Part shown: positions 37,801 to 49,800 of the stretch, in pieces
How the letters are laid out: each line of letters begins with the position of its first letter
How positions within the stretch are numbered: position 1 is the first letter of the stretch
DNA from: Streptomyces netropsis
GTDB taxonomy: Bacteria; Actinomycetota; Actinomycetes; Streptomycetales; Streptomycetaceae
Length of the DNA stretch: 64,000 nt
Direction of reading: 5' to 3'
NCBI RefSeq assembly: GCF_014203545.1
Contig: NZ_JACHJG010000004.1
Location: forward strand, 124,001-188,000
The notes under the pieces: generated by a model
What the model was told of the DNA's origin: nothing
What the model saw: only the letters and a program-made list of their open reading frames with translations
Databases searched by the model: none
Program-made: the position numbers and the translations under genes

Positions 37801-40800
37801 GGCGGCCGGGGTCCGCGGCGAGCAGGGCTTCGACGCGGTCCGCCACCTGCTCCGCGACGATCTCGTTGAGGGCCTCGGCGCTGTCGCAGTGCCGGTAGAC
37901 GCCCTCGACCAGCGACGTCGAGGCACCGGGGAAGATCACGTCGGTTCCCCTGCTGCGTCCCGACAGGACGTCCGGGCACGCGCGGATCGCCTGGTCCATG
38001 AGGTTGACATAGGGGTTCGTGCTGCCGCTCTCCCGGCAGACGGCCGCCCAGCGCCGCCACGCGGTGCCACCGGCCGCCGACGCCCTCGGGGTCAGCGCGT
38101 AGCGCTCCGCGTCCAGTTCCAGGTAGCCGTGCTCGGCCAGGAAGCGGAGGCTTTCGTCGAGCCAGCGGCTGTGGACACGGCCCGGCTTCAGGCCGTCCCG
38201 GAGGTCGGCGACGGAGCCGCTGCCCTCCGCCGCCATGCCGAGCGCCTGCAACTGCGTGACCAACAGCCCGCAGAGGAGGTCGTCGTCGAAACCGCGGCCG
38301 CTCCCGGAGTCCGCGATCACCCGCCGCAGCCGGACGTCGTCGACGGTCCCGCCCTCGACCGCTTCGGCCTGTACCGCCGCCGGCAGCCGCGCGACGTCGG
38401 CAGGCCAGCAACGCCTCTTGGCGAACGGGTACCCGGGCAGCGACACGGGAGTCGGGCGCCCGCCGCCGAACAGTTCCCGCCAGTCCAGGTCGTGTCCCTG
38501 GCAGTAGAGCTTCGCGACAGCGCGCAGCGCCTCCGCGAACGCAGGCCGGTCGTGGCGCAGCAGGGTCGCTTCGCGCACCAGGTCGTTGCCGGCCTCCAGC
38601 ACCTCGGCCCGCGGGACGAAGCCCTTGGGCACACTGCCCTCGACGACGTCCGGCGCCGCCGCGCCGCCCAGCCAATCGCGGAACAGGCGCGCGGCCTCAC
38701 CCGTGTCACGGGCCACCACGGCGCACCGGTGCCGGAAGTGGGCCCGGCCGTCGAGCAGCGTCGCGCTGACGTGGCGCGGGCTGTGCCCACCGGCGGCGTC
38801 GAGGAAGTCGACCAGGTCGGCGACCCGCTGCCGCAGCGCCTCCGGATCCTTCGCCGACACGGCGAAGACGTGGGCAGGCATCATCGCGTCATGCTCGTTG
38901 TCGGGCGTCACGAAGCTCTCCACCACCATGTGTGCGTTGGTTCCGCTCATACCGAATGCGCTCAGGGCCGCGACGCGCTCGCGCCCCGCCGTGCGCGGCC
39001 ACTGCCTGTTCGCCCGGTTCAGGAAGAACGGGCTGTCCTGCCAGTCGATGTAAGTGCTCTCCCGTTCGCAGTGCAGGCCGGCCGGGATGGTCTCGTGGCG
39101 CATGGCCTGGAGGATCCCGATCAGGCTGACCAGCCCGGACGCCGCGAGCGTGTGGCCGACGTTGGGCTTGACCGAGGTCAGCGCGCAGTACCGCCGCTTG
39201 CCGGTGAGGCCGGTGAAGGCGTCGTTGAGCGCGTTGACCTCCACCGGGTCGCCGAGCCGGGTGCCCGTGCCGTGGGCGACCAGGTAGTCGATCTCCGCCG
39301 GGTCGATGTCGTACTTCTCGTAGGTCGACCGCAGGAGTTCGACCTGCGCGGCACCGTTGGGGGCGGTGATGCCGTGGGACCTGCCGTCGTAGTTGATCCC
39401 GCTGGCGCGGATGACGCCGTGGATCCGGTCCCCGTCCGCGATGGCCGCCGACAGCCGTTTCAGCACGACGACGGCGACGGCTTCGCTGACCACCATGCCG
39501 TTGGCCCGCTCGTCGAAGGCGTAGCAGACGCCGTCCTCGGACAGCATTCCCGCCTGCTGCATGTCGGTGAGCTGCCTGGGCGTGGTGATCAGGCTGACGC
39601 CCGCCGCGAGGGCGGTGTCGCACTCGCCGTCGCGGATGCTCAGGCAGGCCTGGTGGGCGGCCACGAGCCCGGAGGAGCAGGCGGTGTTGATCGCCAGGAC
39701 CGGGCCGGTGAAGTCGAGGAAGTGGGCGAGCCGCGCGGCGAGGACACCGTCGTGGTTGGCGGTGATGCTGCCCGTGCTCTCGGCCAGACCCTCGTAGTCG
39801 CCGTGCTCGACGCCCACGAACATGCCGACCTTGCCCGGCGAACCGGGCTTCCACGCCGCGTCCTCCAGCGCCCGCCACGACTCCTGCAGGAGCAGGCGCT
39901 GACGCGGGTCCAGGCTGCGAGCCTCCTTGGGGGAGATCTCGAAGAACAGCGGGTCGAACTCCTCCGGCCCCGAGAGCTGACCGCAGCGGAAGGCACCGAG
40001 CGGGCTGTCCGCCTCCTCGCCCCACAACGCGAGCCGTTCGGCACCGACCGGGCTGATGACGTCGCGGCCCTCCGAGAGGACGGACCACAGCTCATCGACG
40101 TCGCGCGCACCGGGGAAGCGCCCGCTCATGCCGATGATGGCCACGGCGTCGTCGCTGCCCGCGGACCGCGCCCGGGGCGCGGAGCCCACCTGCGCGGCCG
40201 GCGTCGTCTCCTCCCGAACGGGCACGACGGGCACGACGGGCGCCTGGGCGGGTTCGACCGCCGTCGTCGCGGGTGCTGTGCCGTAGAGCGCCTCAAGGAC
40301 GTCCGTGTGCTTGCCGAGGAGGTGGTTCCGCAGCTTCCCGAGCGTGGGGTGGCTGAAGAAGACCGACGGTGTGATCTCGACGCCGATGCGCCTGCCGATA
40401 CCGGCGGCCAGTTCGACGAGGCCCACCGAGTCGAAGCCGTACGCGGAGAGGCTGTCGTCCTCGTGGACCCTGTCGGGTGAGACCTTGACGACGCGGCAGA
40501 TGATGTCCCGCAGGTCCTGGTCCAGGCCCTCGGCGACACTCGCCCCCGACGGCCCGGGACGCGGCGCGACGGACGCGGCGGAGGGCTCGGCGGCGGAGGG
40601 TTCGTCGGCGGAGGGTTCGTCGGCGGCGACCGCCGACGGTGGCGGCAGCAGGCCGAGGAAGCGGTGCACCCGGCTCGGCTCCCCGACCACGACCATGTGC
40701 TGGACGGCGTCCTGGGCCAGCAGGGACTCGAACAGGCGGAGTCCGTCCCGGGTCTCCAGGAAGTCCTGACCGCTGGAGCGCAGGTACAGCTCGGACGCGT

Positions 40801-43800
40801 CCTCGTCGAGGCCCATGCCGCCGTCGCGCCACAGCGGCCAGTTGATCACCACGGTCTTGCCGGAGATCTCCCCCGCGGCGTTCCGTTCGCCGCGGTGGGC
40901 GGCGTAAGCCGTCTGGAAGCGGTTGCCGAACGCGTAGTCGCAGGTGCCGAAGTCACCGATCACCGCAGAGGTCGAGGAGAAGTAGCAGACGAAGTCGAGG
41001 ACCTCGCCCGCCAGCACCTCGTCGAGCGCGAGCGTGCCGGCGACCTTGGCGGCTGTGGTCTGCTCGAAGGCGGCCACGCTCTTGTCCAGAATGCTTCCCC
41101 CGCCTTCGACCCCCGCGGCGTGGATGACGCCGTGCACGGACCCGAAGCGCTCACGTGCCTCCGCCAGGACGCGCTTCACGTCGCCCGCGTCGCAGACGTC
41201 CGCCCGGGTGTACAGGACCTTGTCCGCGCCGAGTTCGCGCAGCTTCTCCTGCCGCCGCGCGTCCGGCGCGGAGCGACCGGTCAGCACGACATTGGCCCCG
41301 TGGCTGCGGGTGAGGTGCTCGGCCACGATCAGCCCGAGGCCGCCGAGACCGCCGGTGATGAGGTAGGTCCCGCCGCGCTTGAAGACGCTGGGGGCCTCGG
41401 TCACCTCTGTCTGCCGTACGCGGCTGACGAAACGCCCGCCGTCCCGGTACAGGGCGCTGGACGCGGTCTCCTGGCGCAGTTCGGCGACCAGCCGCTCGAC
41501 CCAGCCCGCGACTCCGACGGGCCGCTGCGGATCAGCGGCGTCCTGCAGCACGACCGTGAACGCGGGCTGCGGCAGTACGAGCCCCAGCGAGCGCTCGAAA
41601 CCGATGGCCGCTTCGAGATGGGCGCGCTCGACGCCGTCGCGGTACTGACCCGCGAGCACGAACCGCCGCGCGGAGACCTCGGTCCGGGCCAGCGCCTGGA
41701 GGGCGAGGACGACCTCGCTGACGTCGTCGGGGCGCGAACCCGACTCCAGCCTCCAGAGGTCCAGGACGGCGTCGACGCCGCCGTGGCTCGCGGCGATGGC
41801 GGCGAACGCGTCCGCGTAGTCACCGGCCTCCGCCTTGCGGACCTCGTACGAGTCCGGGGAGATCCGGCGGAAGGCGGTGCCCTGCCCGACGAAGGCGACG
41901 CGGGCGTCGGGGTCGAGGGCTCGGACCGCCCGCGCGACCTCGGCCTGGCGCTCGGAACCGCTGCACAGGCAGACGATGCTGCCGAGCCGTCGCGCCGGGC
42001 TCTCCGGCAGGGGCTCGGGCTCCCAGTCCTCGACGAAGACGAGAGGCCGCGCGCGCTCCGCGGGCGCACCGGCCGGGGACCTGACCGGACCGGCGTGCTC
42101 TCCCGCGGTGAGCGGCTGGTTGTCGAAGGGGAAGTAGCGCTCGCGGGCGAAGGGGTAGGTCGGCAGCCCGATGCGGCGCGGGGTCCGGCCGTTGTAGAGA
42201 ACCCGCCAGTCGACGGGCACACCGTTCGCCCACAGCTCCAGGAGCTTGTCGTACTTCCCCTTGTCGGCCCAGGTCGAGACCATCGTGCTCAGATCGGCAT
42301 CGGCGGAGAGCAGCGTCCGCACGGTGCTGTCACGCCTGGTCGAGCCGCGCACCACGTCCCCGGTGACACCGCTGCCCGAGGTCAGGAAACCGCGCAGCCC
42401 CGCCACCAGGTCCGCCACGGACGCGGCGAGAACGCCCAGGCGCTCCTCCATCGCTTCCCGCCCGACCTGCAGCGTGTACGCCACGTCCGCCAGCCCCACG
42501 GCCGCGTTCTCGGGCCGTTCCAGCCACTCCAGCAGGTTCTCGGCCTGCGCCCGCAGCCCGTCCTCGGTCCGTGCCGACAACGGCACCACCGCACCGAGCG
42601 CGGGGTCGACCGGGGACCCGTCCTCGTCACCGTCCGGGACGTACTCCGCGAGGACGACGTGCGCGTTCGATCCGCCCGCGCCGAAGGACGAGACCCCGGC
42701 GACGCGCGGCGACGTGGCACCCGTGCCGCCACCGGGCAGGACGGGCCGGTCCCAGTCGGCCAGTTCGCGCTGGACGACGAACGGGGTGTCCGCGAAATCG
42801 ATGTGCGGGTTCAACGTCTCCGCGTGCAGGGAGGGCGCCAGCTTGCCGTGCCGCATCTGCAACAGCACCTTGGTGATGCCCGCGATGCCCGAGGCGCTCT
42901 CGGCGTGACCGATGTTGCTCTTCACCGAACCGATCGCGCAGAACTGCTTGTCTCCGGTGTGCTCCCGGAAGGCGTTCGACAGGCCCGTGATCTCGATCGG
43001 ATCCCCCAGTGCGGTCCCGGTGCCGTGCGCCTCGATGTAGCTCACCTCACGTGCGCCGACCCCGGCCGTCTCCAGAGCGCGGCCGATCACCTCCGACTGC
43101 GCCTTGGGGTTGGGCACCGTGTAGCCGCCGGCACCGCCGCCGTGGTTGACCGAGGTGCCCTTGATGACGCCGTAGATCCTGTCCCCGTCTGCGATCGCCC
43201 TCGCCAGCGGCTTCAGCAGGACCGCGCCCACGCCCTCACCGGGTACGTAGCCGTCGCCACCGGCCCCGAAGCTCCGGCACCGGCCGTCGCTGGAGGCGAA
43301 CTTGCCCTGGCTCAGCAGCAGGTACTTGTTCGGGTGCAGCGAGAGGTTGACACCGCCCGCGATCGCCACCTCGGACTCACCGCACTTGATGCTCTGGCAC
43401 GCGAGGTGAACGGCCGTCAGCGAGGACGAGCACATCGTGTCGATGCTCATGCTCGGACCGTGGAACCCGCAGACGTGCGACACCCGGTTGGCGATGGAGG
43501 CCGAACTGCCCGCCACTGCCGACGCACCGCCCAGCACCTGGTTCTGGGCGCCGAAGAGCTGGTACTCCTCGTACATCACACCGACGAACACACCGACCCG
43601 CCCGTCCAGCACGTTGCCGGTCCGGCTCTTCGGGCCGCCCCGCGTGTACCCGGCGTCCTCCAGGGTCTCGTGGACGCACTGGAGGAACAGTCGCTCCTGC
43701 GGATCCATGATCTCCGCCTCGCGCGGGGAGATGTTGAAGAACAGCGGGTCGAAGTCGTAGGCACCGTCGAGGAAGCCGCCCCACCTGCTGTACGCCTTAC

Positions 43801-46800
43801 CGACGGCGTCCTTGCGCGGATCGAAGAACTGCCCGTGGTCCCAGCGCGACTCGGGGATCTCGGTGACGCTGTCCCTGCCCGCCGCGAGGTTCTCCCAGAA
43901 CTCCGCCACGTCGCGCGCCTGCGGGTAGCGACCCGCCAGGCCGACGATCGCGATGTCCATCTGCCCCGCGGCGACGGCCTCCGGAGCGACGGCCCGCGCG
44001 GGGGCCACGGCAGGGACGGGCACGGAAGTCCGCCATGTGCGCTGCCGCTCGGCGGCGCTCGTCGAGGAGGTGGCGCGGACCGTTCCCCCGGCACCGGGAC
44101 CGCTCTCCCCTGCGGACAGGAGTTCACGCATCCGGTCCGGGTGGGCGTCGAGGAAATGACCGGCGAGCGCCTCGATGGTGCGGTGCTCGAAGAACAGGGT
44201 CTTCGACAGTGACCCGAAGACCTCCTCCAGGGCCCGCGTCATGTCCATGGTCATCACGGAGTCGACGCCGTAGTCGTCGAGCACCGCCTCCGCGTCGATC
44301 TTGGCCGGGGGCAGGTTGATCACCGACGACAGCTGCTTCTTGAAGTACGCCTCGGCCCTGCCGGCCAGGCCTTCCGCCGTCTCCGCCTTCTCCGGCGCCG
44401 ACTGCGCCGACTGCGCCGACTGCGCCGTGCGACGGTCCTCTGTACGCCGCGGTGCGGTCGTGGACTCGGGCTCGTCCGCGGCCAGCAGAGTGTCCCTCAT
44501 TCGGGCCCGGTCGCCTTCGAGGACGAGGACCTGGTCGTCCGGCGCGGCCAGCGCCCGGTACAGGGCCCGCACCCCGGTGTCCTCGCGCAGCGGGACCAGG
44601 CCGAACTGCGCCCGCAGCCACTGTTCGACGCCCGGTTCGACGTGCATGCCGCCGTCGGCCCACAGCGGCCAGTTGACCGACACCGTCCGCCCCCGGCGCC
44701 TGCCCTGTGCCACGAGCCCGTTCCGGTACCCCGCGTAGGCGTCCATGAACGCGTTCGCCGCCGCGTAGTCGGCTTGTCCCACGTTGCCGAACGCACCGGT
44801 GAAGGACGAGAAGAGGACGAGGAAGTCCAGGTCCGCGTCCTGGGTCGCGGAGTCCAGGTGCACCAGGCCGGAGACCTTCGGGGCGAGTACGGCGGAGAAG
44901 TCCTCGGCCGACTTCTTCAGGATGAAACCGTCCCGGAGCACTCCGGCGGAGTGCAGGATCCCGTCCACCCGGCCGTACGTCCGGCGCATCCAGTCCACGA
45001 GCGCCACGACGTCCTCCTCGGCGCAGACGTCCGCCTGCCGGTAGACCACGTCGGCGCCCAGCAGCCGCAGCTGCTCCAGGAGCGCGTCCTTGGCCTCGTC
45101 CCGCGGGGCACGCCCGGTCAGCACGATCCGGGGCCGGTTCACCTTCGTGGCGATGTCCCGCGCGAACAACGCGCCCAGCCCACCGGCACCACCGGTGATC
45201 AGGTAGACGCCGCCGTCCTTCCACGGCAGCGGGAACGCGGGTGCGCCCTCGAACTCGCGCCACCGCAGCACCTCGCGCACACCGGACCGGTACCGGACCG
45301 CCGCGTCCGCCGGCACGGCCCGATCGGCGTCCGCACAGGACGCGGCACGCTCCGGCCCGTCCTGCGGGTCGACCAGGACCAGCTGCCCCGAAACACGGGG
45401 GTTCTCCAGCTGAGCCGTCTTGAGGATGCCTGCCAGGCCCGTCCACAGCCACGCGTCCGCGTCGGCCGGGACGACCAACTGGACGCGGACGGCGTGGTGC
45501 GCCCGTTCGCCGAGCAGCTCCTTGACGGTCGCGAGGACCTGCCGGGCGTAGTCGGAGTAACGCCCGTCGACGCTCGCCGAACGGGAGTCCAGGAGCACGA
45601 CCCGTCCGGTTCCGCGTGACCGCAGCACCTCCGCGACCTCGGGAAGACCGATGAGCAGGGCCAGCGCGGCAGGCGTGCCTTCCGCCTCCTGCGCGTCCCG
45701 CGTCCGGTCCTGGGCGACCCAGCGCGGCGAGGCGAGCAGCTCACCCGTGGGCTGCTCACCCGTGGGCTGCTCCGCCGGGAGCGCCCGCAGCGAGACGCCC
45801 CTGAGCCGGACGCACACCGTCCCCGCGTCATCGCAGATGTCGATGTCGAGACGGCGGACCGTGGAACCGGCGGACGCCGACGCGTCGGCGCCACCGCGCA
45901 CCCACGCCCACATCGACGCGGTGCACGCGCCGAGGACCTGCACCTCGTCCACGGCGAAAGGCAGGAGCAGTTCGCGCTGCGCCCCCGCCCCCGGCACCAT
46001 GCCGATGCAGGCCTGGAGCGCGGAGTCCAGCAGGGCGGGGTGCAGCCCGTAGGCCGGCAGGGTCGTGCCGACGGCATCCGGCAACGTCAGCCGGGCCACG
46101 ACCTGACCGTCGCCGATCCACAGGCGCTCGACGCCCCGGTGCCCGGGGCCGTAGGCGATGCCCTGCGCCAGGAACCAGTCGTAGACCTGGTCGGCGTCCA
46201 TCGTGGTGCTCTCGCACTCCGCGCGCAGGCGCGCCATGTCCACCTCGACGGGCGTGGGGGCCGCGGCGGGCGCCGGCGGCACCCGCACCACGCCTTCGCC
46301 GTGGACCACCGGGTCCGCGTCGGACGGCCGGCTGACGATCTCGTAGCCGATCTCGTCCTGTCCCTTGGGCAGCAGGCGCACCTCGACGGTCTGATGCCCC
46401 TCGCCCACGGTCACCGGCCGCGCCCACACGACGTCGGCGATGCTCAGCGCACCGTGCGGCTCGTCCAGCGACGCCTCGACAGCGGCCCGCACCAGCTCCA
46501 GGCAGGCCGCCGCGGAGAGCACGCGCTCACCGTGTACCCGGTGGTCGGCCAGGAAGAACTCGTCCCCGGTGAACACGGAGGTGAACCGCTGCCCGCTCAG
46601 GCTGGACGTGTTCGTGTGCACCAACGGGTGGAGCTGTGCCGCCGCCCGCAGCGGCGGCTCGGTGTCCGTGCTCGTGGCGGGCCAGTAGCGCTCGCGCTGG
46701 AAGGGGTAGGTCGGCATCGGGATGTGACGCGGCACGCCCCGACGGGGGAGCTTCCCCCAGTCGACCGCCACGCCCGTCACCCACAGCTTGAGCAGCTTGT

Positions 46801-49800
46801 CGAACTTGCCCTTCTCCGCCCACGCGCCCAGCGTGCGGGCCATGTCCTCGTCCGCGGCGAAGAGCTGCAGCGCGTCGTCCCGGCGCCGCTTGACCGTCCC
46901 CCGGTGCAGACCGGGAACATCGCCGTCGCCGAGGAAGCGCGTCAGCTTGGCGACGAGGTCGGCGGTCGTGTCCGCTACGAGACCGAGGCGCTCCTCGAAC
47001 GCCTCCCGGCCCGTCTGCAAGGTGTGCGCGACGTCCGCGAGCGAAGCCTCGGCGCCGTCCTCCTCGACGATCCACCGGACCAGCTGCTCAGCCCGCTCCC
47101 GCAGGGCGTCCGGTGTCCTCGCGGAGAGCACGACGACCGCGGGGCCGTCCTGCGGGCGCTGTCGCGCCGGCTCGGGGACGTACTCCTCCACGATCAGGTG
47201 AGCGTTGGAGCCGCCCGCACCGAAGGAGGAGATCCCGGCGATGCGCGGCAGCTCCGTGCCGTCGGCCGACAGCGGGCGCTGCCACTCCGACAGCCCGCGC
47301 TGTACGAAGAAGGGACTGCTCTCGAAGTCGATGTGCGGATTCAGCACCTCGGAGTGCAGCGAGGGCACCAGCTGCCCGTGCTTCATCTGGAGCAGCACCT
47401 TGGTCAGACCGGAGATGCCCGCGGCGCTCTCCGCGTGTCCGATGTTGCTCTTCACCGAACCGATCGCGCAGAACTGCTCGTCGTCGGAGTACTCGCGGAA
47501 CGCCTTCGTCAGGCCCGCGACCTCGATCGGGTCGCCGAGCGACGTGCCGGTGCCGTGCGCCTCGACGTAGCTCACCGACCGCGCGTCCACGCCCGCTTCC
47601 CGCAATGCCCGGCCGATGACGTCGAACTGCGCACGGGGGTTGGGAACCGAGTAGCCGTTCGTCTTGCCACCGTGGTTGACGGCCACGCCCCGGATGACAC
47701 CGTAGATCGTGTCGCCGTCCTCCTCCGCCTTCGCCAGCGGCTTCAGCAGCACGGCGCCGACGCCCTCACCCGGGACGTAACCGTCGCCGCCCTCGCCGAA
47801 GCTCTCGCACTGGCCCTTGCTCGACAGGTACTTGCCGCCCGCGAGCATCAGGTACTTGTTGGGGTGCAGGGAGAGGTTCACACCGCCCGCGACGGCCAGC
47901 TCGCACCCATGCGTCAGCAGGCTCTGGCACGCCAGCTGGATCGCCGTGAGCGACGAGGAGCACATCGTGTCGACAGCCATGCTCGGCCCGTGCAGATCGT
48001 AGAAGTACGACACGCGGTTCGCGATCGACGACGCGCTGCCCGCCAGCGTGACGTTCCGGCCCCTGGCCTGCTCCTGGGCGGCGTACAGCTGGTACTCCTC
48101 GTACATCACCCCCACGAACACGCCGACGTTCCCGCCGGGGCCGCCCTCGCCCCGATCGCGGCTCAACGCCGCGCGGGTGTACCCCGCGTCCTCGAACGTC
48201 TCCTGCACGCACTCCAGGAACAGGCGCTCCTGCGGGTCCATGTACTCCGCCTCGCGCGGAGAGATGTTGAAGAACAGCGGATCGAAGCGGTCCGCCCCCT
48301 CCAGGAAGCCGCCCCACTTCGAGTAGGTCCTGTTCGCGGCGTTGACGTCCGCGTCGAAGTACCGGCTGTGGTCCCACCGGTCCCGCGGAACCTCGGTGAT
48401 GCTGTCCTTGCCCTCGACCAGGTTCCGCCAGAACTCCCGCACCGTCCGCGCGTGCGGGTAGCGCCCCGCCAGGCCGATGACGGCGACGTCGACGGAACCC
48501 GCGGCAGCCTCGGGGCGGGGCCGCGCCGCACGCGGGGTCACCGGTGCGAAGCGGCTCCGGGACGCCATGACCGAACGGCCCGCCGCAGCGGGGGCGCCGA
48601 CAGCGTTCCCGTCAGCGGTGTTCCGGTCGGCGGCGGCTCCGTCGAAGGAGCCGGTCCCCGGCGTCGGTGTGTCCCCACCGAGCAGGGGCCTCAGCTCGTC
48701 CTCGTGGGTCTCCAGGAAGTACTGCGTCAGGGCGCGGATGCTCTGGTACTCGAAGAACAGGGTCTTGGGCAGCGAGCCGAAGACCTGCTCCAGCTTGGTG
48801 GTCAGGGCCATCGTCATGACGGAGTCGATGCCGTAGACCTCGAACGCGTCGTCGGCGTCGATCCGGTCCGCGGACAGGCCCAGCTCCGACGCCAGCAGCC
48901 CGATGAGGTACCGGGAGGTCCGGTCGTCGAGCCCGTCCCCGCTCACAGCCGCCTCGGCCGGTGCGGCGGAGGCGGCGCCCGGTGACGCGGAAGCGACCCG
49001 GCCGGGCAGTTCCGGCCGGGACCGCGCGGTCGCGTCCTCGGCCTCGTAGGGCCTGGCGGAGAACCCCTTGAAGCGGCAGGCCACGACACCCGATCCGTCG
49101 CACAGGTCGATGTCGAGCTTGCGCACCCGGCTCTCGGGCCGGTCGTCGGCACTGCGGCGCACCCAGGCCCACATCACCTCGCTGCACGGTCCGAAGACCT
49201 GTAGCTCGTCCAACGCGAACGGGATGTGGGCAGCGTCCTCGACCGGCCCCAGACCGATCGCCGCCTGCAACGCCGAGTCCAGCAGGCTCGGGTGCAGCAC
49301 GAACGCGTCGAGCGAGTCGTGCACCTCCGCGGGCAGCCGCAGCCGGGCGAGCACCTGACCGCCCCCGGCCGAGACGCTCTCGATCCCGCGGTGCGCGGGC
49401 CCGTACGCCAGGCCCAGCCGCTGGTAGGTCCGGTAGCAGTGCTCCGGGTCGAGCCGCGTCCCTTCGCACACGGCCCGCAGTTCCGCCAGGTCCACCGGAT
49501 CGGCGGACGCCGGCTCGCCGAGCGATGCCACGCCCTGGCTGTGCACCACGGGCACCGCCTCGTCACCGGCCGCCTCCGGCAGACTGGAGATCTCGAACGC
49601 GACCTCGCCGCCCCCCGCGGGGGCCAACACCGTGCGGAGCCGGACCGACCGCTCTCCCACCTTGGCCGGACGCGCCCACACCACGTTGCGCAGCGTCAGC
49701 CCACCCGGACGGCTCTCGACCGACGCCGCCACCGCCGCCCGCGCCATCTCCAGATACGCCACACCCGGCAGCACACGGTCGCCCTTGACGACGTGGTCCC

